Positions 7,901-14,279 of a DNA stretch of 18,796 nt are shown in pieces. The stretch covers positions 7,467 to 26,262 of the forward strand of contig KB912130.1 of the NCBI GenBank assembly GCA_000383735.1. Reading direction: 5' to 3'. Source of the stretch: Verrucomicrobia bacterium SCGC AAA164-M04 (lineage in GTDB: Bacteria; Verrucomicrobiota; Verrucomicrobiae; Verrucomicrobiales; Akkermansiaceae). Position 1 is the first letter of the stretch. Every line of letters begins with the position of its first letter. Below the pieces are notes generated by a model. The model saw only the letters and a program-made list of their open reading frames with translations. It did no database searches and was not told the origin of the DNA. The translations under genes were made by a program, and so were the position numbers.

Positions 7901-10900
7901 AGGTGTTAGTGTCAACGTTCGTGGAAACGTATCCCGTCTTGTAGGCGATGGCTCGCAAGGTGGTAGTTGCGCTGATGCTTATGGGGTCGGTGTAGAGGTT
8001 TCCTCTGCCGGTGGTGGGGGTGCTTCCGTCGGTGGTGTAACGAATTTTAGCTCCATCGGTATTACTGCTAATAGTGACCTCGAATGGGGCATCGTAGAAT
8101 CCGCGCTTTGAGGAAAACTTTGTATCGCGCACGAAACCAACAAAGCCCGTGTTGTTAGCCAATCCTGGTGTCGGTGAGGTGAAATATCCCTGAGTCAAGC
8201 CGTCGGGAAAGACACCCCACGAGGTGTTGTTAGACTGTGCCGCAAGTGGATTGAATTCAGAGAGAATGAGAGTGTTTGCTCCGTCCTCCTTGGAAAGGGC
8301 AAGATATTCGCCATTGGAACTTAGACTGAAATTGGTGTGTAATTCGGCGCCTGCAACAACTCGATTTTTATTAGAGGCAAATATGATGAGAAGCTCTCCG
8401 GAGGGGAGCACCATATTGGGAATCCGCCATTTCCGCAGGTCTTTCGGGTCATCTGTGAGGTAGTATCCGTTAAGGATGGCGGCTGTGCCACTAGGGTTAT
8501 AGATTTCAATCCAATCTGGACTGTCGCCGTCTTCGTCATCGATTAACGAGCTATTGGAGGTGCTAACTTCGGAGATCGCAGGTTCGCCGGGGATAACCAC
8601 CGTGACAGTAATTTCGCTGGTCTTTGTCCCCTTGGAATTAGTGGCAGAAAGGATCCATGTTGTCGTTTCTGATGGTGCAAGATTGATTGAAGAAGTACCA
8701 GTGATATCAGTTCCGTTTAGGCTAAGGCTGTCGGCGTTGATGACCTTCCAGTTGAGTTGGATAGGCGTGTCTGGTGCGACGATAATCTGATCGGAATTAA
8801 AGAATTCCATAATCGGGAGCTCGCTTACGCTGAGAGAGATTTCAGCGGTATTGATTCCGTCAGTATTAATTGCCGTGAGGGTATAGGTCGTGTTGGAAAG
8901 CGGTCCAGGGTCAAGGGTGATTTTTCCTACCCCATTGTTGGTGACTCCCAAAACATCCCCGATGTCTGGCTCGATGGTGAGTGACGTGAGTTCGCTGTCG
9001 ATATTCCATGATAAGGTCAATGGTGAACCGGTAGGAATGATTTGAGCATTCGGAGAAAAGGAAACGATCTTCGGCCCGATAGGCAGGGGGGACATCGCGA
9101 GTTGGAGTTCTTCGGAGTCGAGGACGCGATCGTAAATCTTAACTTCGTCGATGAGACCATTGAAGCTCTGACCTGCGGGATCGGCAGCGTCACGTCCGTG
9201 ACCACCAACAATCACTGGTAGAGCATGTCCTGCCATGGTGCTCCCAGCTCCACGGGAAGTCTCGACTCCATTGACGAAGACAATCTTATCGCTGCCGTCA
9301 TAGGACCAAGCGACGTGAGTCCATTGGCCAGCCGGAACGGTGCCTGCATCGTTGAGGTCATTTCCCCAACCACCATAGTGAACATTTGCATCACTATCAG
9401 CACGGATTCCGTGGTGAAGTTGGCTGGAGTTTCCAGGTCCGTCTTCCTGACCGAAGACCATGTGGTCGACTTGGCCGGAAGGACCAGACCAGTTGACCCA
9501 GGCCATCGCTGTGTAGACTGAGTCTGGCCCGAAACCAAGCTCAGTTCCAGTATAGCCAGTTTGGATATACGCGTCGTTGGCTCCGGTTCGGTTCCCTGAA
9601 AAGGCCGAACCAAAAGACTCGTCTTTTCCGGCGCCGAAGGTAGCTGCACCGCTTAGAGTGCCCGGGGTGAGGAGAGAGCCGAGGTTTTCGACGTCAGTCC
9701 CATTTTCTTTGTTGAAGGAATAGTAGACCAGGGGTCCATCGACTGGGGGTGTCGCAGGGATATCGGCAGCATTATTGGGATCGGAGTTCGCAATGATTTC
9801 GATGTTGTCATTGTAACCGTCACCGTCGGAGTCTACTCTGATTGGGTTGGTATTATGAATTTTAACTTCGGCGCCGTCGCGTAGAGTATCGCCGTCACTA
9901 TCGGAATTCAGTGGGTCGGAATTCGCAGTAATTTCTTCACCATCATTAAGGCTGTCATCATCGCTATCGGCGTCATTAGGGTCGGTGCCGGTCGTATTGA
10001 TTTCGACGATGTTTGTTACCGAGTCACCATCGGGATCTCCGCTGGCTCCATTATCACCGAGATTGGAATTTGGATCGAAGCCGTGTGTGATTTCATCGCC
10101 GTCATTAATGCCGTCATTGTCACTATCGGGGTCGTTGGGGTCGGTGCCGTGGATGTTGGTTTCGTCGTCGTCACTCAGTCCGTCGCGGTCGGTGTCGGTG
10201 GCGGCGGCCCCTGGGGGCATCTCGGCTTGAATTTGCGCTACAGTGAGGACTTCATTAAAAATTTTCACTTCGTCAATTGCTCCATTAAAGCTTTGCCCAG
10301 CAGGATCAGCAGCGTCACGCCCGTGACCACCAATAATCACTGGGAGAGCGTGTCCTGCCATCGTGCCGCCGTTTTGGCGGGCAGTTTCGACTCCGTTAAC
10401 AAAGACAACCTTATCGGTGCCATCGTATGACCATGCAAGGTGAGTCCACTCACCAGGGGTAGCCGTTCCGGCATCATTGAGGTCATTTCCCCAACCACCG
10501 TAGTGAACATTTGCATCACTATCAGCACGGATTCCGTGGTGCAGCATGCTATTGTTTCCAGGTCCGTCTTCCTGACCGAAGACCATGTGGTCGACTTGGC
10601 CTTCAGCACCAGTCCAGTTCACCCAAGCCATGGCGGTGTAGACTGAGTTTGGGCCCATTCCTAGGTCAGTCCCAGTGAGGCCGGTCTGCACGTAGCCGTC
10701 ATTAGCGCCAGTTCGATTTCCATAAAATGCCTGACCAAAAGTCGCTTCTTTACTGGCGCCATAGGTCGCGCCGCCGACAAGAGTTCCATTTCTTTGGGTT
10801 CCTTTGTTGGTCACAATCGATCCGTCTTCACCATTGAAAGGATAGTGGACAAGGAGGTCAGCTTTGACAGAAAGGATCAAAGGAAGAAAGAGAATGGGGA

Positions 10901-10922
10901 GGCTGATGGGGCTTGGTTTCAT
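4950..10922 (-). CDS. Giant exported CotH-kinase protein with LamG, TSP3, lamin-tail and chitobiase-C domains
   Basis: This is a 1990-residue multidomain protein. Residues 1-21 are a signal peptide (basic start, hydrophobic core, Ala near the end), so it is exported. In order: LamG/concanavalin-like domain (22-236); about five Asp-rich type 3 calcium repeats (242-390); a second, near-duplicate LamG (398-612); two Ig-like segments (617-698, 703-776); lamin-tail domain with DWIEIYNP (780-905); chitobiase C-terminal type domain with RYTTDGSTP (943-1008); CotH kinase-like domain (1040-1400) with YLNGNYWGQYHLRER; a second chitobiase-type domain beginning YYTLDGSDPR (1410-1455), interrupted by a jelly-roll segment (about 1475-1640) and resuming to 1682; a second lamin-tail domain (1688-1830); and a C-terminal tail with TDLKTW and RLRGR. 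CotH proteins are atypical kinases known in spore coats. The role in this setting is unknown; surface or matrix attachment is plausible. The start is ATG at 10922, with no Shine-Dalgarno. Confidence 0.9.
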   Translation of the reverse strand: MKPSPISLPILFLPLILSVKADLLVHYPFNGEDGSIVTNKGTQRNGTLVGGATYGASKEATFGQAFYGNRTGANDGYVQTGLTGTDLGMGPNSVYTAMAWVNWTGAEGQVDHMVFGQEDGPGNNSMLHHGIRADSDANVHYGGWGNDLNDAGTATPGEWTHLAWSYDGTDKVVFVNGVETARQNGGTMAGHALPVIIGGHGRDAADPAGQSFNGAIDEVKIFNEVLTVAQIQAEMPPGAAATDTDRDGLSDDDETNIHGTDPNDPDSDNDGINDGDEITHGFDPNSNLGDNGASGDPDGDSVTNIVEINTTGTDPNDADSDDDSLNDGEEITANSDPLNSDSDGDTLRDGAEVKIHNTNPIRVDSDGDGYNDNIEIIANSDPNNAADIPATPPVDGPLVYYSFNKENGTDVENLGSLLTPGTLSGAATFGAGKDESFGSAFSGNRTGANDAYIQTGYTGTELGFGPDSVYTAMAWVNWSGPSGQVDHMVFGQEDGPGNSSQLHHGIRADSDANVHYGGWGNDLNDAGTVPAGQWTHVAWSYDGSDKIVFVNGVETSRGAGSTMAGHALPVIVGGHGRDAADPAGQSFNGLIDEVKIYDRVLDSEELQLAMSPLPIGPKIVSFSPNAQIIPTGSPLTLSWNIDSELTSLTIEPDIGDVLGVTNNGVGKITLDPGPLSNTTYTLTAINTDGINTAEISLSVSELPIMEFFNSDQIIVAPDTPIQLNWKVINADSLSLNGTDITGTSSINLAPSETTTWILSATNSKGTKTSEITVTVVIPGEPAISEVSTSNSSLIDDEDGDSPDWIEIYNPSGTAAILNGYYLTDDPKDLRKWRIPNMVLPSGELLIIFASNKNRVVAGAELHTNFSLSSNGEYLALSKEDGANTLILSEFNPLAAQSNNTSWGVFPDGLTQGYFTSPTPGLANNTGFVGFVRDTKFSSKRGFYDAPFEVTISSNTDGAKIRYTTDGSTPTTGRGNLYTDPISISATTTLRAIAYKTGYVSTNVDTNTYIFPEDVVNQARMRDSVTQSETFGPQMIDSLKSVPTISIVTENPGSFLNEGGAVIRSESPASVEMIFPDGTPGFQENGGLKHFGGYYTNFPKKSIRIGFRSKYGATKMNYPLFEGFDYKHYPPTDRFDVMDLRSGSHDMVNRGAYMSNRFTDDSMLDMGNLAPHGRFVHVYLNGNYWGQYHLRERWNADMASSYFGGPKADYDVVNLNDNFRADEKVYDGTGVFWNEAKALASGSNPWENNDNNIDVANLIDFMLLWVSGNSESEVRLLGSKAQGQPFRFQMKDADGYLRNPGHSANDAGPLSLMSRLRSGNTDFAMLLADRIHKHYFNDGAMTPAKNIERLQKRVDEARPGFIAESARWGNRFREYQNWLNYQNNLVSNHFPGLAQTMVGRFKSAGMYPDIIAPVFNQHGGSISDDTPLTMSTDADKIYYTLDGSDPRLNGGTPNPAATEASFNGGGGPGEQQPVTYMTTGYTWKYIDNGSDQGTEWRAIDFNDTAWSSGPSPLGYGGDGEATELSFGGDSGNKYATTYYRTTIEIPNPTVFLNFLLRVKYDDGAAVYINGVEQFRQNLGNNASFNDYANGTTSDESGWKDATIPVSALVSGTNTIAVEVHQASGTSSDTRMDLTLRGQTTNVGGGDNVTSPFNLSKPTLLRARGYNSTSGEWSALNEAFFTIDSVPADANNLVVSEFHYRPAKPTTIAELAVSSDRDDFEFLELLNVGESALDMNEVRFSSGINFSFPDNLSLGIEERILLLRNRAAFEARYGQPSVQSFEYTGRLSNDGEQILILGAGPDPIKDFTYNDQEPWPATADGEGPSLVLVDPTSNPNHNEPNNWMSSQSEGGSPGTEEPSGLIYDTWAAGFDLQGGPLDDDDGDQLLNFFEFLHGSSPIDSSDAPGPVASVQSIEVDGSTDNYLTLTFNENSGIRGSLTVEVSTDLKTWSSDPSLTEVVSRIDNGNETSTITVRIASPIGTDQDKTYLRLRGR
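9087..9731 (-). repeat. LamG domain copy 2 (intragenic duplication)
   Basis: This encodes residues 398-612 of the CotH protein and is a close copy of 10215-10859. The offset between copies is 1125 bases (375 codons) in the core. Exact DNA matches include 41 bases (9376-9416 against 10501-10541) and 48 bases (9429-9476 against 10554-10601). Identity therefore extends to silent positions. Confidence 0.85.
10215..10859 (-). repeat. LamG domain copy 1 (intragenic duplication)
   Basis: This encodes residues 22-236 of the CotH protein, directly after the signal peptide. It pairs with the second copy at 9087-9731. The type 3 calcium repeats encoded at about 9754-10199 separate the two. Confidence 0.85.
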
Positions 10923-11031
10923 AAGATTGGTTTGAACAGGGAGGGGATGGCTATTATTAAGGCGCGGTTAGAGCATGTGATGAAAAGGGGCGGGATATGG
11001 ATCCGCAGCTTAGTTTGTTTTTTGCATATTA

Positions 11032-11457
11032 TTAATTAGTGCATTTCGGGCAGCGGCCGAAGAATTCGAGCTCGTGATAGAGGCCTGAAAATCCAGATTT
11101 TTTTCTGATTTCTTCCTCAAGTTTATGGACAGGACAAGGAGCATCGATAGGCTCGATCTTCCCGCAGTCGGTGCAGATAAGATAGTCGCGGTGTTGATTA
11201 GGAAGGAGGAGAGTGAAGTAAGCAGCACGTTCATGAAGGCCAAGGCGGCGAACCATTCCCTTGCTGCTAAGTCTTTGGAGAAGCCGAAAGACGGTTGCTT
11301 TGTCGCACTTCTCAGCAAGATGACCGCAAGACGTAATTTCGGCTAAAGTCATGGGGCGATTGCATTCGGATAGGCAGGTGAGAATGGCCTCGAGAGCCTT
11401 AGTTCGGCGCAGCCCTGAACTTTTAGCGGTCTCTAGGAGTTGATCGTGTAATGACAT
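11032..11457 (-). CDS. Fur family metal-responsive transcriptional repressor
   Basis: This 141-residue protein has normal Fur/Zur/PerR length. Residues 1-80 form the winged-helix DNA-binding domain (GLRRTKALEAIL; recognition helix around DKATVFRLLQRL). Residues 82-141 form the dimerisation domain. Two CxxC pairs, C95/C98 and C136/C139, would hold the structural zinc. Compared with E. coli Fur, the histidine-rich loop reads QHRDY (88-92): the equivalents of Fur H87 and D89 are kept, while H88 and H90 become Arg and Tyr. The metal sensed (Fe, Zn, Mn or peroxide-linked) therefore cannot be assigned. A Zur role is possible given the nearby cysteine-poor bL36 gene. The ATG lies 3 bases after the ruvB stop, so the two are almost certainly cotranscribed. 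There is no clear Shine-Dalgarno; the upstream bases are A/T-rich. Confidence 0.88.
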   Translation of the reverse strand: MSLHDQLLETAKSSGLRRTKALEAILTCLSECNRPMTLAEITSCGHLAEKCDKATVFRLLQRLSSKGMVRRLGLHERAAYFTLLLPNQHRDYLICTDCGKIEPIDAPCPVHKLEEEIRKKSGFSGLYHELEFFGRCPKCTN

Positions 11458-11460
11458 ATT

Positions 11461-12486
11461 TTAAAAAAGCGAAGTTTGATCCGAGTGATTAGGTGGAAGG
11501 GTAGCCCCAATTTTAGCGTATGCGGCGGGCATGGCGACACGGCCACGCGGAGTGCGTTTGACGAATCCCTGCATGATCAGGAAGGGCTCGTGTACTTCTT
11601 CGAGCGTTGAGGCGTCTTCGCCGATGGCGACAGCAAGGGAGGAGAGTCCGACGGGACCTCCGGTAAACTTGTATATCATGGCCTCAAGGATTCGCTTGTC
11701 CATTTCGTCAAGGCCGTCTTCATCAATCTCAATCATTTCGAGGGCCGCTTGGGCGATCGGAGCGGAGATTTTATCATCGAACTTTACTTGGGCGAAATCG
11801 CGCGTCCAGCGGAGGAGGTTGTTAGCGATGCGGGGAGTGCCGCGGGAACGGGAGGCTATGGTCATAGCGCCTTCTTCGTCGATTTCGATCTCAAGGATTT
11901 CGGCGGAACGTTGAATGATGACGGAGAGCTGACCATGGGTGTAATAGTCGAGCCGGTTTATCAAACCGAAGCGAGAACGGAGTGGGGAAGTGAGCATGCC
12001 GGAGCGGGTGGTGGCGCCGACGAGAGTGAATTTAGGGAGTTGAAGTTGGATAGACCGAGCTGAGGGGCCGGAGTCGATGATGATATCGAGCCGATAATCT
12101 TCCATTGCGGGGTAGAGGTATTCCTCGATTGCTGGATGGAGGCGGTGGATTTCGTCAATAAAAAGGATATCGCCTCGCTGGAGGTTTGTGAGAATCCCAG
12201 CGAGATCACCCGCTTTCTCGATCTGAGGGCCAGAGGTGGTGTGTAGAGTTGTGCCAACGGCGGTGGCAACAATGTTGGCGAGGGTTGTTTTCCCAAGACC
12301 AGGGGGGCCCGAGAGGAGAACGTGTTCAAGAACATCATCACGTCCTTTAGCAGCGGTAACCATGAGCATAAGACGCTCTGTGACTTTGTCTTGCCCGTGG
12401 AAATCCTCGAAGCCAGGGGGGCGCAGAGTGAGATCTTCGGGAGCCTCTGGGGTGTTGACTGCTTCTTGAAAGTAGGACTCCGACAT
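11461..12486 (-). CDS. ruvB: Holliday junction branch migration ATPase RuvB
   Basis: This 341-residue protein is a full-length RuvB, the hexameric AAA+ motor that drives branch migration of Holliday junctions together with RuvA, before RuvC cuts. Visible elements are Walker A GPPGLGKT (60-67), Walker B ILFIDEIH (107-114), sensor 1 in GATTRSG (157-163), the arginine finger in SPLRSRFG (R170), the sensor 2 region [12 protein letters not shown] (215-226), and the C-terminal winged helix with [10 protein letters not shown] and RTPRGR (276-316). The N-terminus has the [11 protein letters not shown] segment, equivalent to the family's LRPxxLxDFIGQ. It is followed after 3 bases by the Fur-family gene. 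ruvA is not in the window and ruvC lies about 4.6 kb away. The ATG start is 120 bases from the divergent rpmJ start, so the promoters share a short region. Confidence 0.97.
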   Translation of the reverse strand: MSESYFQEAVNTPEAPEDLTLRPPGFEDFHGQDKVTERLMLMVTAAKGRDDVLEHVLLSGPPGLGKTTLANIVATAVGTTLHTTSGPQIEKAGDLAGILTNLQRGDILFIDEIHRLHPAIEEYLYPAMEDYRLDIIIDSGPSARSIQLQLPKFTLVGATTRSGMLTSPLRSRFGLINRLDYYTHGQLSVIIQRSAEILEIEIDEEGAMTIASRSRGTPRIANNLLRWTRDFAQVKFDDKISAPIAQAALEMIEIDEDGLDEMDKRILEAMIYKFTGGPVGLSSLAVAIGEDASTLEEVHEPFLIMQGFVKRTPRGRVAMPAAYAKIGATLPPNHSDQTSLF

Positions 12487-12606
12487 GTAAATCTGTGTTA
12501 CCGGAGTGAAACATGGCAGAGGTTCACTTGCACCCGAAATTTTGTGAGGAATGGGCTTTACAGGCGGGAGTTGGGGACTAGTCTCCCGCCTTCAACGTCT
12601 GATCCT
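12487..12606. promoter_or_regulatory. Divergent ruvB/rpmJ regulatory region
   Basis: These 120 bases separate two divergent start codons and must hold promoters for both ruvB-fur and rpmJ. No convincing -35/-10 pair could be fixed. A short imperfect palindrome at 12496-12513 (TGTT...AACA arms, 5 of 6 arm positions matching) is a weak operator candidate. The right part contains the hairpin at 12562-12591. Confidence 0.4.
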
Positions 12607-12627
12607 ATGAAAGTTCTTTCTTCCCTC
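12533..12627 (+). repeat. 95-bp inverted repeat, internal copy
   Basis: This spans the rpmJ leader and the first seven rpmJ codons. It is identical, base for base, to the reverse complement of 18702-18796, the last 95 bases of the window. Here the segment sits in a normal context, a complete bL36 gene with a proper terminator, so this is judged the original copy. Confidence 0.95.
12562..12591 (+). promoter_or_regulatory. Leader hairpin immediately before rpmJ
   Basis: A perfect 9-bp GC-rich stem (AGGCGGGAG at 12562-12570 pairing with CTCCCGCCT at 12583-12591) closes a 12-base loop. It ends 15 bases before the rpmJ ATG. No T-run follows, so it is not an ordinary intrinsic terminator. It could be a translational control element, a protein-binding site, or a short dispersed palindrome. 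It is also part of the 95-bp segment duplicated at the window's right end. Confidence 0.6.
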
Positions 12628-12771
12628 GCATCCGCCAAACGCCGCCACGCTGATTGCCAAGTCGTCAAGCGTAAGGGGACTCTTTACGTTATCAACAAGA
12701 CGAATCCTCGCTTTAAGGCGCGCCAAGGATCGACGAAGGGCACCAAAATGTCGAAGAAGGGCGTGAACTAG
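12607..12771 (+). CDS. rpmJ: Large-subunit ribosomal protein bL36 (cysteine-poor form)
   Basis: This 54-residue basic protein begins [20 protein letters not shown] and contains [11 protein letters not shown], the signature of bL36. bL36 binds 23S rRNA late in 50S assembly. The zinc-ribbon form carries three cysteines and a histidine; this one has a single cysteine (C17), so it is the zinc-free (YkgO-like, C-) type. That type is usually 41-47 residues, and this copy has a lysine-rich tail of about 13 residues after KARQG. The ATG at 12607 fits the family N-terminus exactly; a longer in-frame extension upstream overlaps ruvB antisense and is not supported. There is no Shine-Dalgarno. The gene is monocistronic, bounded by a leader hairpin and a terminator. 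In several bacteria C- paralogues are repressed by Zur, which makes the nearby Fur-family gene notable. Confidence 0.95.
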   Translation: MKVLSSLASAKRRHADCQVVKRKGTLYVINKTNPRFKARQGSTKGTKMSKKGVN

Positions 12772-12798
12772 AGTTCCGGCCGATCTTTAAACTTTAGT

Positions 12799-12830
12799 AA
12801 GCGGTTCTCTTCGGAGAGTCGCTTTTTTTT
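12799..12830 (+). terminator. Intrinsic terminator of rpmJ with UUCG tetraloop
   Basis: The stem is AAGCG-GT-TCTC (12799-12809) paired with GAGA-GT-CGCTT (12814-12824), with two central G-U pairs. It is capped by TTCG in the C(UUCG)G context and followed by a run of eight T (12823-12830). It begins 27 bases after the rpmJ stop. Confidence 0.9.
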
Positions 12831-12924
12831 GGGAAAACAGTAAATTGCCCAACGAGGCTCCTTGGTCTCAACTGCGTGGACAGAGGGCCAATTATGGATA
12901 GATTTCGCGTAATAATTTTCAATT

Positions 12925-13719
12925 TTATGGGACGGAATCTACGGCTTGAAGTCTTTTGAGGATCCAACCAGCAAGGAGGTTGCCGAAGGTTGCAGTGAGG
13001 TGAGTGGCGGTGCCGTAGCCAGCGTCGCATTTTATCCCGCCGGGTATTTCTTTGGGCCGGGTGGTGGAAGTTTTTCCATCGCAAGTTGGAAATAGGGGCG
13101 GTTCGGGTGAGAAAACTGCCGGGATTTTGAATTTGGGAGCCTTTTTTTTGGCTTTTGGAAAGCGGTATTCCGAGCGGAGTCGCTTTCGGACCGAGAGAAG
13201 GAGGGCGTCTCCGAAGGTGCGGGAAAGGTCATCTAGCCGGATTTGGGAGGCATCAATTCGGCCACCCGCGCCGCCGCTCGCAATGATAGGGATATTTTTT
13301 TCATGACAGGTAGCGAGGAGGTGACATTTGGCACGGACCGAGTCAATCGCATCGACAACAGCGTCGGGGGTGGTGGAGAGGAGATCTTCGGAATTTTTTT
13401 CGGAATAGAAAGTTTGCTCAACAGAACAGCGTGCTTCGGGATTGATTTGGAGGATTCGTTTGGCAAGAACGATCGCTTTGGATTGCCCAATGGTGTCGGT
13501 GGTAGCGTGAATTTGACGGTTGGTGTTGGTGAGGCAGAGGTCGTCGAGATCGACAAGCGTGAATTGCCCCACGCCGGAGCGGGCGAGGGCCTCGATGGTC
13601 CACGATCCGACTCCGCCGAGTCCAATAACCATGACGTGTGATTTAGAGAATCGCTCGAGCGAAGCGATTCCGTAAAGTCGAGCGATCCCGCCGAAGCGGT
13701 TGAGATAGTCCTCGGTCAC
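12925..13719 (-). CDS. tcdA: tRNA threonylcarbamoyladenosine dehydratase
   Basis: This 264-residue protein belongs to the ThiF/MoeB/E1-like superfamily, subgroup TcdA (CsdL/YgdL). It uses ATP to cyclise t6A at position 37 of ANN-decoding tRNAs to ct6A. The N-terminus YLNRFGGIARLYG is typical of the subgroup. The nucleotide-binding loop is GLGGVGS (33-39). DLDDLCLTNTNRQ (57-69) carries the conserved ATP/metal contacts, followed by DAIDS (123-127). A CDAGYGTATHLTATFG stretch (231-246) matches the C-terminal helix region. Length is normal. The start is GTG at 13719, chosen because it aligns with the family N-terminus; there is no Shine-Dalgarno. It runs toward the rpmJ terminator with 94 bases between and is divergent from the ACT-domain gene, 70 bases away. 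Confidence 0.93.
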   Translation of the reverse strand: MTEDYLNRFGGIARLYGIASLERFSKSHVMVIGLGGVGSWTIEALARSGVGQFTLVDLDDLCLTNTNRQIHATTDTIGQSKAIVLAKRILQINPEARCSVEQTFYSEKNSEDLLSTTPDAVVDAIDSVRAKCHLLATCHEKNIPIIASGGAGGRIDASQIRLDDLSRTFGDALLLSVRKRLRSEYRFPKAKKKAPKFKIPAVFSPEPPLFPTCDGKTSTTRPKEIPGGIKCDAGYGTATHLTATFGNLLAGWILKRLQAVDSVP

Positions 13720-13746
13720 AACCGGATTTTCTGACCCAGATGCGGA

Positions 13747-13775
13747 TTGAACAAAAGCGAAGATTCTGATAATAA
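13747..13775 (+). promoter_or_regulatory. Possible sigma-70-like promoter for the ACT-domain gene
   Basis: TTGAAC at 13747-13752 is followed by a 17-base spacer and TAATAA at 13770-13775 (GATAAT at 13768 is an alternative -10). Transcription would begin only about 8-10 bases before the ATG at 13790, giving a very short leader. This is sequence resemblance only. Confidence 0.3.
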
Positions 13776-13789
13776 TCTAATTGCAATAA

Positions 13790-14248
13790 ATGACAGTGAG
13801 TGAAGATGTGAGTAAACGGAGGGAATTTGTCCGGCAATTTTCAGTTATGATGCCGAACCGGGTGGGGGCTTTTTCTTCGCTTTCAAATCTGTTGAGTCGC
13901 CGTGAAATCGATGTGATTGGTCTCAGTGTGCAGGATTCTCGCGATGCTACGGTGGCGCGCTTGATTGTGAATGATCCAGATAGTGCTGAAGAATTGTTTA
14001 TGGAACAGGGGATTGCCTACACTCTTTCTGAACTTTTGGTAGTGAAGATGAAAGAATGCGGGGATTTGAAAAAATGTCTGAACAAGCTTTATGAGGCTGA
14101 GACTAACCTTGATTATGCATTTTCGCTGATGATACAGCATCAGGGGCACGCATTGTTGGCATTATTTTTAGAAGATTGTGAATTTGGGGCTTCGGTTTTG
14201 AACCGGGCGGGATTGACGGTGGTTTACGAAGATGAACTTCTTCGTTAG
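13790..14248 (+). CDS. Two-ACT-domain small regulatory protein
   Basis: This 152-residue soluble protein has two consecutive ACT-type ligand-binding folds. The first (about 12-76) begins RQFSVMMPNRVGAFSSLSNLL, the typical strand-loop-helix in which an amino acid binds. The second (about 78-150) ends SVLNRAGLTVVYED. It resembles stand-alone ACT proteins and the ACT part of the acetolactate synthase regulatory subunit, but no IlvH-specific C-terminal domain is present. Binding of an amino acid is inferred from the family; the ligand and target are unknown. The ATG start at 13790 follows an A/T-rich leader with no Shine-Dalgarno. The Tat oxidoreductase gene begins 31 bases after its stop, so the two likely form an operon, though no functional link is evident. 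Confidence 0.8.
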   Translation: MTVSEDVSKRREFVRQFSVMMPNRVGAFSSLSNLLSRREIDVIGLSVQDSRDATVARLIVNDPDSAEELFMEQGIAYTLSELLVVKMKECGDLKKCLNKLYEAETNLDYAFSLMIQHQGHALLALFLEDCEFGASVLNRAGLTVVYEDELLR

Positions 14249-14279
14249 ATTCTCCGACGAAACAACGTAAGATGAATAG

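Noticed and set aside
4950..10922. Many long open frames on the plus strand and in other minus frames across the CotH gene (for example 5832-6149, 9225-9521, 10083-10430)
   Set aside because: They are antisense or out-of-frame shadows of a domain-rich coding sequence. Their translations are low-complexity with no recognisable family.
12322..12606. In-frame upstream extension of bL36 to 149 residues
   Set aside because: It runs antisense through the ruvB N-terminus and the intergenic region, and bL36 proteins start at [10 protein letters not shown] 12607 is the right start.
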